NCBI GenBank assembly: GCA_947088865.1
Contig: CAMUHY010000016.1
Span: forward strand, 1 to 64,000
Origin: an uncultured Eubacterium sp.
GTDB taxonomy: Bacteria > Bacillota > Clostridia > Lachnospirales > Lachnospiraceae
Reading direction: 5' to 3'
DNA: 64,000 bases
In this document: piece by piece, positions 35,071-41,767 of the stretch
Layout: the number at the start of each line of letters is the position of its first letter
Position numbering within the stretch: the first letter of the stretch is position 1
The notes under the pieces: model-generated
What the model was told of the DNA's origin: nothing
What the model saw: the letters and a program-made list of their open reading frames with translations, nothing else
Databases searched by the model: none
Position numbers and translations under genes: made by a program

Positions 35071-35934
35071 ATGGATAGTATACGACTAAAGGCAAGGGCT
35101 AAGATTAATCTTAGTCTTGATGTATTAGGGAAAAGGGAAGATGGTTACCATGACGTTCGTATGGTTATGCAGACAATTGGCATTTACGACCGATTGATAA
35201 TTACAAAAATTCCAGAAGATGAGATAAGGATTCAATCTAATTTATTTTATCTTCCAATCAATGAAAATAATCTGATTTATAAAGCGGCAAAGCTTCTTAA
35301 AGATGAATTTGGATTTGCAGGCGGCGTTGATGTGAATCTGAATAAATTTATACCAGTGGCAGCAGGAATGGCGGGGGGAAGCACCGATGCCGCATCAACA
35401 TTGTTTGGTATCAATAAGATTTATGAACTTGGGTTATCACAAAGCAAATTAATGGAATTAGGCGTTCAAATTGGAGCGGATGTTCCATATTGTATTATGC
35501 GTGGAACAGCGCTAGCTGAAGGAATTGGAGAAAAGCTTTCCAGACTGAAGCCTGTTCCGCATATGTGGATTGTTGTAGCGAAACCGCCAATCAATATATC
35601 TACAAAACTTGTCTATGAACAGCTTGATATAAAGAATATTAGCAATCATCCCGATATAAATAAGATGATACAGGCTATTAATAAAGAGAGTGTAGAAGAG
35701 ATAGCTGCCAATATGGGCAATGTTCTCGAATATGTGACGATTCCTTTATATCCTATAATTGATAGTATTAAGAAAGATATGTTATCACATGGAGCGATTA
35801 ATGCGATGATGAGCGGCAGTGGTCCTACGGTATTTGGTATCTTTCCAGACGAACGGACAGCTCTTAATTGTCAGGCTTATCTTAAATTTAAAAAAGAGGC
35901 AAAACAAGTCTATATTACAGAAACATTTAATTAA
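35071..35934 (+). CDS. ispE: 4-diphosphocytidyl-2-C-methyl-D-erythritol kinase
   Basis: A 287-residue GHMP kinase of the non-mevalonate isoprenoid pathway. It has the N-terminal ARAKINLSLDVLGKREDGYH, the ATP loop PVAAGMAGGSTDAA and the C-terminal glycine motif MSGSGPTVFG. It phosphorylates CDP-methylerythritol, feeding isopentenyl diphosphate and so undecaprenyl carriers for the glycan enzymes. The start at 35071 follows GGAG by 7 bases. The ispE, gntR, spoIIR order is one I recall from other Lachnospiraceae. Confidence 0.95.
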   Translation: MDSIRLKARAKINLSLDVLGKREDGYHDVRMVMQTIGIYDRLIITKIPEDEIRIQSNLFYLPINENNLIYKAAKLLKDEFGFAGGVDVNLNKFIPVAAGMAGGSTDAASTLFGINKIYELGLSQSKLMELGVQIGADVPYCIMRGTALAEGIGEKLSRLKPVPHMWIVVAKPPINISTKLVYEQLDIKNISNHPDINKMIQAINKESVEEIAANMGNVLEYVTIPLYPIIDSIKKDMLSHGAINAMMSGSGPTVFGIFPDERTALNCQAYLKFKKEAKQVYITETFN

Positions 35935-35963
35935 CAGGGCTAAGAATGGAGGATTTTACAGAT

Positions 35964-36632
35964 ATGAAAGGTGATTTAAAGATGGACGTCAATGATTATT
36001 TACCACTCCGTGATGTGGTATTTAACACATTGAGACAGGCAATTCTTAGAGGGGAGATGGAGCCAGGTGAGAGACTTATGGAAATTCAGCTTGCACAAAA
36101 GCTTGGAGTAAGCAGGACGCCAATTAGAGAAGCTATTAGAAAGCTTGAATTAGAAGGTCTTGTGATTATGATTCCAAGAAAAGGAGCAGAGGTTGCACAT
36201 ATAACTGAAAAGGATATGAGAGATGTTTTAGAAGTGCGCTGTACTCTTGAAGAACTGGCAGTCTTACTTGCCTGTAAAAATGTAAATGCAGAACATATAG
36301 CAGCATTAAAAGCCGCCAACAAAGTATTTGAAATGGCAATTGTATCAAAAGATGTAGTTAATATTGTAGAGGCCGATGTAAAATTTCATGATGCCATTTA
36401 TGCCATGACAAATAATGCTAGACTGATACAGATAATTAATAATTTAAGAGAGCAGATGTATCGTTATAGACTTGAATATGTTAAAGATGCAAGAACACAC
36501 TCCATTCTTATCAGTGAACATAATGATATTATAAAAAATATCAGTGAAAAAGATATACTAGAAGCACAAAATGTTATGAGACATCATATTCGTAATCAGG
36601 AAAAAGGCATAACACGTCTTCTTAAAAATTAA
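35964..36632 (+). CDS. GntR/FadR-family regulator (FCD domain)
   Basis: A 222-residue repressor with a winged-helix N-terminus (LRQAILRGEMEPGERLMEIQ, SRTPIREAIRKLELEGLV) and an all-helical FCD ligand domain. In FadR-like members the FCD binds a small organic acid through conserved Asp/His residues; D and H are present in ADVKFHDAIY. Two closely spaced starts are possible (35964 and 35982); GGAGGA suits the first. It lies 29 bases after ispE and is probably co-transcribed. Target genes unknown. Confidence 0.88.
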   Translation: MKGDLKMDVNDYLPLRDVVFNTLRQAILRGEMEPGERLMEIQLAQKLGVSRTPIREAIRKLELEGLVIMIPRKGAEVAHITEKDMRDVLEVRCTLEELAVLLACKNVNAEHIAALKAANKVFEMAIVSKDVVNIVEADVKFHDAIYAMTNNARLIQIINNLREQMYRYRLEYVKDARTHSILISEHNDIIKNISEKDILEAQNVMRHHIRNQEKGITRLLKN

Positions 36633-36676
36633 GAGAAAATAAAAATAATTTTATAATGAAAAATTTGGAAATTTTT

Positions 36677-36704
36677 GAATAGTCTATATTTTTACGGAAA
36701 TAAT
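36677..36704 (+). promoter_or_regulatory. Possible sigma-F promoter of spoIIR
   Basis: GAATA (36677-36681), a 14-base spacer and GGAAATAAT (36696-36704) resemble the forespore sigma-F pattern (GYATA ... GGNNANANT). spoIIR is sigma-F controlled in Bacillus and Clostridium. The spacing is slightly short, so this is tentative. Confidence 0.35.
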
Positions 36705-36787
36705 CCATTTAGATATAAAAAATTGAAAAAAGATTTTTTAATTGAGAGAAACAAATTTTCAATTTATAGAAAATGGAGGATTTATTT

Positions 36788-37423
36788 ATGAAACGTAAGA
36801 AACATAGGCTATTATTTTTTATGTTATTTATTACATTTTTAAGCATTGTTATTGTCATTGTTGGCAGCAGAAAAAATGTTGTTCGTGCAGAAGTTCAAAA
36901 AGATATTGCAAAAAATATTATTCGATTTCATGTAAGAGCAAATAGTGACAGTGAATATGACCAACAATTAAAGCTTAAAGTAAAAGATGCCGTAGTTGAT
37001 TTTATGCAGCCATTACTTGCCAATTCCTCAAATATTGATGAGTCAAGACAAATTATTCAAGAAAATTTAGATTCTATTATGGAAAAAGCAAGAGAAGTAT
37101 TGCAGCAGGAAGGTGCAGATAATGAGGTTACAGCCTATTTTGAGACCAGTTATTTTCCAATGAAATCGTATGGCGATATTACATTTCCACCAGGAGAATA
37201 TGAGGCATTTCGTATTGATATTGGCAAGGCTTCCGGAAAAAATTGGTGGTGTGTATTGTATCCGCCTTTATGTTTTGTTGAAGCTACACATGGGGTTTTA
37301 CCAGAAGAATCAAAAAATACATTAAAAAATGTTTTGACAGAGGAAGAGTATAATATGGTAAGTGCAAAACCTGTTAAGTTTAGGTTTAAATATCTTACAT
37401 TTTTAAATCAATTTTTGGAGTGA
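36788..37423 (+). CDS. spoIIR: Stage II sporulation protein R
   Basis: A 211-residue secreted signalling protein. A basic start and one hydrophobic segment (about 6-26) are followed by the family core IRFHVRANSDSEYDQQLKLKVKDAVV and WWCVLYPPLCFV. SpoIIR is made in the forespore and triggers SpoIIGA to activate pro-sigma-E in the mother cell. The start at 36788 uses GGAGG 7-8 bases upstream; an ATG 15 bases earlier overlaps that site. A possible sigma-F promoter precedes it. Confidence 0.93.
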   Translation: MKRKKHRLLFFMLFITFLSIVIVIVGSRKNVVRAEVQKDIAKNIIRFHVRANSDSEYDQQLKLKVKDAVVDFMQPLLANSSNIDESRQIIQENLDSIMEKAREVLQQEGADNEVTAYFETSYFPMKSYGDITFPPGEYEAFRIDIGKASGKNWWCVLYPPLCFVEATHGVLPEESKNTLKNVLTEEEYNMVSAKPVKFRFKYLTFLNQFLE

Positions 37424-37827
37424 ACGTATAAAGGGCATTTATTATTGAAGCATAATCCGTATTTACGAGTGATTTTAAAAAAATAAAATTGTAAATACAT
37501 AATTTTAATATTTAAATAAGTAAGTGATATTTATATATATGGAAATGTTTAATATATATAAATACCACTTGTTTTTATATTTATAAATGGTATAATAAAT
37601 ATATGCTAAATAAGTAATATAAATAAATAAAAATATAGATAGTGTTATTAAATTTTTTTATAATATTCTATAAAAATAAATATACAAAATATTTATTTAA
37701 TATTTATTATTAAAAGATTTATATGGAAGATTGATGTATACATACAATTAAGAAAAACATACGAAATTACGAAGAAACTTTTTTTGTAAGTTGAAAATGT
37801 TAGAGGAGGTGCAAACAAAAGATTCAT
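37424..37827 (+). other. Long AT-rich leader region of unit A1-B1
   Basis: A spacer with no gene. From about 37514 it matches 39341 onward nearly base for base, so it is the start of a tandem duplication. Several TATAAT-like words occur in this AT-rich stretch and no single promoter stands out. AGAGGAGGTG at 37802-37811, also present in copy 2, looks like a ribosome site, but the ATG after it opens only a four-codon frame at too great a distance. Confidence 0.55.
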
Positions 37828-37920
37828 GTTAATGTACTAAATAGTAACTTGTGTAGCATTGCAAATATTAATAATGCTACATTAACAAAAGCAACTGTAT
37901 GATAAGGAGGGTTTATCATG
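37828..37920 (+). promoter_or_regulatory. Structured 5' leader element of secreted protein A1
   Basis: GTTAATG (37828-37834) pairs with CATTAAC (37880-37886), and TAGCATT (37854-37860) with AATGCTA (37873-37879), giving a stacked two-stem structure. A second hairpin, ATGATAA-GGAGGGT-TTATCAT (37899-37919), places the ribosome site in the loop and part of the start codon in the stem. Both are conserved in copy 2. Confidence 0.65.
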
Positions 37921-38301
37921 AAACTTAGAAAATGTAAAAAATTATTGGCTGTTACATCAATGGTAGCATTAGTTGGTTCTGTGACAGTATTTGCAGATAC
38001 TTATATAAATAATCCATTTGATAACAATAATGCAGCTTATGGAAGGTATATGCTTGATGTAAATTCTTCATCTGGTATGAGGTCATGTGAGGCAAGAGCT
38101 TGGGGGTCAAGTGATTATAAATATAAAATTGAGTTGACAACCGTTTTGTATGATGGACAAGAGGTAATAAATGATACAGGATATAATTACGGGAATGCGT
38201 ATGTGTCTCGTTCATATGAATGGGCAGAGGATTATCAGGCGCGTATGATTGTACGAGAAGGTATAAATAATAAATATAATATAGTAGTATCAGGTAGTTA
38301 A
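37918..38301 (+). CDS. Small secreted protein A1 (unknown family)
   Basis: 127 residues. A clear signal peptide ends AVTSMVALVGSVTVFA with cleavage before Asp27. The mature part of about 101 residues looks beta-rich and holds one Cys in SGMRSCEARAWGS. The block KIELTTVLYDGQEVINDTGY, the block SRSYEWAEDYQA, and a C-terminal VSGS follow; all recur in A2 and A4. No known motif is recognised. A strong GGAGGG ribosome site sits in a hairpin loop. A terminator-like hairpin follows, then lipoprotein B1. The genetic setting resembles an unmodified bacteriocin or other secreted effector beside its immunity and transport genes; that is inference. Confidence 0.85.
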   Translation: MKLRKCKKLLAVTSMVALVGSVTVFADTYINNPFDNNNAAYGRYMLDVNSSSGMRSCEARAWGSSDYKYKIELTTVLYDGQEVINDTGYNYGNAYVSRSYEWAEDYQARMIVREGINNKYNIVVSGS

Positions 38302-38311
38302 TTATATAGTT

Positions 38312-38357
38312 TTGCATTAGAAAACAATTTTTAAAGTTGTTTTCTAATGCAATTTTT
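38312..38357 (+). terminator. Attenuating terminator between A1 and B1
   Basis: TTGCATTAGAAAACAA (38312-38327) and TTGTTTTCTAATGCAA (38337-38352) make a perfect 16-bp stem, followed by TTTTT and directly by the B1 ribosome site. Partial read-through would make B1 much less abundant than A1. Confidence 0.85.
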
Positions 38358-38367
38358 AGGAGGAATT

Positions 38368-39327
38368 ATGAGAAAAAAAGCATATATTTTGCCAATTTTT
38401 TTATTTGTTTTATTTATTAGTGGTTGTAATAATAATGTGTCTAAAGAGTTTATAACACAAGAATATAATATAGCGATACAAAATCCTAGCATGGATATTC
38501 AAAATGATAATGACTTCCTTAGTTCATTTTATACAAATTTTGTGATTAAAGATAATTATAGAGTATATAAAATAATACAAGAATTAGATAATTTAAATAT
38601 CAATATAGCAATACCAGATTGGCAGCCTAAAAGTGGTATAGTAATTGATACAGCCGATTTTGTTAATGACCTTGATGATAAAATGTCTAGTAATACATAT
38701 AAGAGAATTGATTTTTTGGAAAAGAAATTAAGACCTATTGGAATATCTGTAAAAAGAATAGACCAAAAAGAATGGCTTATGAAATATAAAATTCCATATA
38801 TAAAAGAGTATGAATCAGATATAGTTGCTGAGGCTGGAAGTAATAGAGAAAGAACATATAATATGGGGGTATGGGATTTTTTATTGCAAGATAATAAAGA
38901 AACAGTAAATAAATATGATGTGGTTTGTATGTCAATTAATATGTATGAAGGATTTTATAATTCTTCAAATACGACAAAGTTGTTAATTTATGGAGTTCCA
39001 GAAGACACTTTTGAGAGTAATTTAGAGATGGAAAACGGCAGATATAAATATCCAAATATAAGTATGATATTAAAAAAATATCATAATGGAGAATGTGGAT
39101 TGGATATTTTAGCAGATATAGAAGTTACAAAAAGTGGAAATCATTATATAGATTTTTCAGAGCTTATAGAAAAAGATGAATATAAAGATATTATAATAGA
39201 AATGGAATTGATAGGAGAAATAACCGATGAATATACATATGCGTGGTATGGATTTGCGTATAAAATAGATAATAAGCAGGCTTATCAAGATTGGAAAGCA
39301 GAAAATGCAGATAAGTTTATATATTAA
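38368..39327 (+). CDS. Lipoprotein B1 (possible immunity protein)
   Basis: A 319-residue lipoprotein with signal peptide and lipobox FISGC (Cys20). The mature part has conserved blocks shared with B2 and B3: LSSFYTNFVIKDNYRVY, AIPDWQPKSG with DTADF, YKIPYIKEY, YDVVCMSINMYEGFYN, LLIYGVPEDTFESN and EYTYAWYGFAYKI. No catalytic motif is seen and I recognise no family. Being surface-anchored and always paired with a secreted A protein, it could bind and neutralise A or act as its receptor. The start at 38368 follows AGGAGG; an earlier ATG lies within the terminator hairpin. Confidence 0.85.
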   Translation: MRKKAYILPIFLFVLFISGCNNNVSKEFITQEYNIAIQNPSMDIQNDNDFLSSFYTNFVIKDNYRVYKIIQELDNLNINIAIPDWQPKSGIVIDTADFVNDLDDKMSSNTYKRIDFLEKKLRPIGISVKRIDQKEWLMKYKIPYIKEYESDIVAEAGSNRERTYNMGVWDFLLQDNKETVNKYDVVCMSINMYEGFYNSSNTTKLLIYGVPEDTFESNLEMENGRYKYPNISMILKKYHNGECGLDILADIEVTKSGNHYIDFSELIEKDEYKDIIIEMELIGEITDEYTYAWYGFAYKIDNKQAYQDWKAENADKFIY

Positions 39328-39729
39328 AGATGTATATCAAAATAAGTAAGTGATATTTATATATATATAAATGTTAATTGTTTTTATATTTATACATTAT
39401 ATAATTAATATGTACTAAAATAATTAATATAAATAAATAAAAATATAGGTAGTGTCATTAAATTCTTTCATAATATCTTATAAAAATAAATATACAAAAT
39501 TCTTTATTTAATATTTATTGTTAAAAAATTTATATGAAAGATTGATGTATACATACAATTAAGAAAAACACAGAAAATTACAAAAGAAACTTCTATTTGT
39601 AAGTTAAGGGTGTCAGAGGAGGTGAAAACAAAAGATTTATGTTAATGTACTAAATAGTAATTTGTGTAGCATTGCAATATTAATAATGCTACATTAACAA
39701 AAGCAACCATATGATAAGGAGGGTTTATC
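39328..39729 (+). promoter_or_regulatory. Duplicated leader with structured element of A2
   Basis: A copy of the A1 leader. The RNA element at 39641-39698 keeps GTTAATG/CATTAAC and TAGCATT/AATGCTA unchanged. The ribosome-site hairpin ATGATAA-GGAGGGT-TTATCAT (39711-39731) is identical. The unpaired bases between the stems differ slightly, for example AACTTGTG versus AATTTGTG and loop GCAAATATTAAT versus GCAATATTAAT. Confidence 0.65.
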
Positions 39730-40104
39730 ATGAAACTGAGCAAATGTAAAAAATTATTGGCTGTTGCATCAATGGTAGCATTAGTTGGCTCTGTGACAGC
39801 ATTTGCAGATACCTATATAAATAAAAACTTTGAAGATGGGTATGGAAAGTATATGCTTGATGTAAATTCCTCATCTGGTATGCGGTCATGTGAGGCAAGA
39901 GCATGGGGGTCAGATAGTTATCAGTATAAAATTGAATTGACAACTGTTTTGTATGATGGACAAGAAGTAATAAATGATACAGGGTATAATAATGGCAATG
40001 CTTATATATTCCGTTCTTATGAATGGGCGGAAGATTATCAGGCATTTATGGCTGTACGAGATGGTATAGAGATAAGAGATAAAGTTTGGATATCAGGTAG
40101 TTAA
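39730..40104 (+). CDS. Small secreted protein A2
   Basis: 124 residues, the close paralogue of A1. The signal peptide ends SVTAFA before Asp27. The mature part keeps YMLDVNSSSGMRSCEARAWG, KIELTTVLYDGQEVINDTGY, SYEWAEDYQAFM and the C-terminal ISGS. It differs from A1 mainly in the first 15 mature residues (INKNFEDGYGK versus INNPFDNNNAAYGR) and near the C-terminus, which would fit diversification of a binding or target region. A conserved hairpin follows the stop. Confidence 0.85.
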   Translation: MKLSKCKKLLAVASMVALVGSVTAFADTYINKNFEDGYGKYMLDVNSSSGMRSCEARAWGSDSYQYKIELTTVLYDGQEVINDTGYNNGNAYIFRSYEWAEDYQAFMAVRDGIEIRDKVWISGS

Positions 40105-40113
40105 TTAATGATT

Positions 40114-40160
40114 TTGCCTTAGAAAACAGTTTAATAGCTGTTTTCTAAGGTGATTTTAAG
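40114..40160 (+). terminator. Attenuating terminator between A2 and B2
   Basis: TTGCCTTAGAAAACAG (40114-40129) and CTGTTTTCTAAGGTGA (40138-40153), then TTTTAAGGAG. Compared with the A1 copy the base pairs A-T and A-T have changed to C-G and G-C on both arms, i.e. covariation. Confidence 0.8.
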
Positions 40161-40170
40161 GAGAAAAATT

Positions 40171-41133
40171 ATGAAAAAAAAAATATATATATCAGTAATT
40201 AGTTTTTTAGCTTTATTTCTTGTTGGCTGTAATGATAATAATATACCTGAAGAGAAAAATACACAAGAACATAATATAATTGTAGAAAATCCTAGTATAG
40301 ATGTTCAAAATAACAAAGATTCTCTTAGTTCATTTTATACAAATTTTGTGATTCAAGATAAATATAGAGTATATAGAATAATAGAAAAATCAGGAAATAT
40401 AGATGCTAATATAGCGATACCAAATTGGCAGCCAGAAGATGATGCAGTGATTGATACAGCAGATTTTGTTAATGAGATAGATGATGAAATGTCTCGTGTT
40501 ACACAAAAAAGAATTGATTTTTTAAAGGAAAAATTAAGACCAAGTGGGGTGTCTAAAGAATGGAAAGATTCAGGACAATTATTTATGGGATTTAAAACTC
40601 CATATATAAAAGAATATACTTCTGATATATATGCTAAGGCTGCAAGTAGAACAGAAACAATAAGAGCTAAAGGGTTATGGGATTTTTTACTGCGTAATAA
40701 TCAGGAAGCAGTAGATAAATATGATGTGGTTTGTGTGTCTGTAAATATGTATGAAGAATTTTATCATTTTTCAAATTCAACAAAGTTGTTTATTTATGGA
40801 GTTCCAGAAGACACTTTTGAAAGTAATTTAAGTACAGAAAATGGAAGATATAAATATCCTAAAACAGATACAATACTAGAAAAATATCATAATGGAGAAT
40901 GTCAGTTAGATACATTAGTTGAAATAGAGCTTACAAAGAGTGGTAACTATTATATGGATTTTTCAGAAATTATAGAAAAAGATGAATATAAAGATATTAT
41001 AATGGAAATGGAATTGACAGGTGAAATAACCAATGAATATACATATGCGTGGTATGGCTTTGAATATAAAATTACTAATGAGCAGGCTTATCAAGATTGG
41101 AAAGCAGAAAATGCAGATAAGTTTATATATTAA
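40171..41133 (+). CDS. Lipoprotein B2 (possible immunity protein)
   Basis: 320 residues with lipobox FLVGC (Cys20). It is a strong paralogue of B1 and shares LSSFYTNFVIQDKYRVY, AIPNWQPED, YDVVCVSVNMYEEFYH and the identical C-terminal YQDWKAENADKFIY. Differences concentrate between residues 115 and 185. The start at 40171 follows AAGGAG by 7 bases. A third secreted protein, A3, follows after only 15 bases, so B2 and A3 share one transcript. Confidence 0.85.
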   Translation: MKKKIYISVISFLALFLVGCNDNNIPEEKNTQEHNIIVENPSIDVQNNKDSLSSFYTNFVIQDKYRVYRIIEKSGNIDANIAIPNWQPEDDAVIDTADFVNEIDDEMSRVTQKRIDFLKEKLRPSGVSKEWKDSGQLFMGFKTPYIKEYTSDIYAKAASRTETIRAKGLWDFLLRNNQEAVDKYDVVCVSVNMYEEFYHFSNSTKLFIYGVPEDTFESNLSTENGRYKYPKTDTILEKYHNGECQLDTLVEIELTKSGNYYMDFSEIIEKDEYKDIIMEMELTGEITNEYTYAWYGFEYKITNEQAYQDWKAENADKFIY

Positions 41134-41148
41134 AAAGGAGATAAACAT

Positions 41149-41520
41149 ATGAAAAACAAAATTAAAAAAATTTTAGCTGTCACAGCAATAACAGCACTAG
41201 TTGGCAGTACAACAGCATTTGCAGATACTTATATTAGTAATTCATTTCAAGATGATTGTGGAAAATATATGTTTGAAGTAAATTATGCATCGGGTATGAG
41301 AAATTGCTATGTAGAAGCAGGGGGGTCAGATAACTATCAATATAAAATCTTGTTGACAATTTATTATAAAAATATGGAACCAGTAGACCGAAGTACCAAA
41401 TTTGAATCAGAATATGTAAAGATAGATAATCCATATGAGGAAGTGGATGATTATAAGGCTACTATCATTGTAAGAGAAGGTTTAATGATAAGAGACATGG
41501 TTACAGTATATGGCAGTTGA
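41149..41520 (+). CDS. Small secreted protein A3 (divergent)
   Basis: 123 residues. The signal peptide ends TTAFA before Asp26. It is the most divergent member: it has two mature Cys (DDCGKYM and RNCYVEA), which could form a disulfide, where A1, A2 and A4 have one, and it lacks the DGQEVIxDTGY block. The frame KYMFEVNYASGMRNC and the C-terminal VYGS still show common descent. It lacks the structured leader and uses its own AAAGGAGA site directly behind B2. A conserved hairpin follows, then the permease gene. Confidence 0.82.
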   Translation: MKNKIKKILAVTAITALVGSTTAFADTYISNSFQDDCGKYMFEVNYASGMRNCYVEAGGSDNYQYKILLTIYYKNMEPVDRSTKFESEYVKIDNPYEEVDDYKATIIVREGLMIRDMVTVYGS

Positions 41521-41576
41521 TAATAAAATAAAATTTATCACATTTTGCAAGTTGTATTTATATTAATAACATATTT

Positions 41577-41622
41577 TTGCATTGGAAAATAGTTTTTACA
41601 ACTGTTTTCTAATGCAATTTAT
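41577..41622 (+). terminator. Terminator between A3 and the permease
   Basis: TTGCATTGGAAAATAGT (41577-41593) pairs with ACTGTTTTCTAATGCAA (41601-41617), with two G-T/T-G type pairs, and TTTAT follows. It is homologous to the A1 and A2 hairpins. Confidence 0.75.
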
Positions 41623-41702
41623 GAAAGTGTTAAAAAAATTTATCAGTAGGTGTAGTTATAATTTATTGAAATAATTATCATATATGGTAAGAATTTTTTA
41701 AT

Positions 41703-41733
41703 TTTACAATAACCTCTAATGATGAATTGTAAA
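41703..41733 (+). promoter_or_regulatory. Operator-like inverted repeat before the permease
   Basis: TTTACAAT (41703-41710) and ATTGTAAA (41726-41733) form an 8-bp inverted repeat with a 15-base gap, 34 bases before the permease start. It could be a regulator site or an RNA stem. No regulator gene is present in the locus. Confidence 0.4.
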
Positions 41734-41767
41734 GGTTTAATATTGTAGATGAAAGGTCTATCAATTT

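Larger units (their letters stand above)
37514..41133 (+). repeat. Tandem duplication of a 1.8-kb leader-A-B unit
   Basis: Unit 1 (37514 to about 39340) and unit 2 (39341-41133) carry the same order: AT-rich leader, structured RNA element, secreted protein A, hairpin, lipoprotein B. Leader sequences match closely, including the start AATAAGTAAGTGATATTTAT. The protein-coding parts are clear paralogues with many substitutions. Confidence 0.85.

Noticed and set aside
37802..37840. Leader peptide in the A1 and A2 leaders (behind AGAGGAGGTG)
   Set aside because: The GTG frame touches the ribosome site and encodes only seven codons; the ATG frame encodes four codons at too great a distance. Conservation is better explained by RNA structure.
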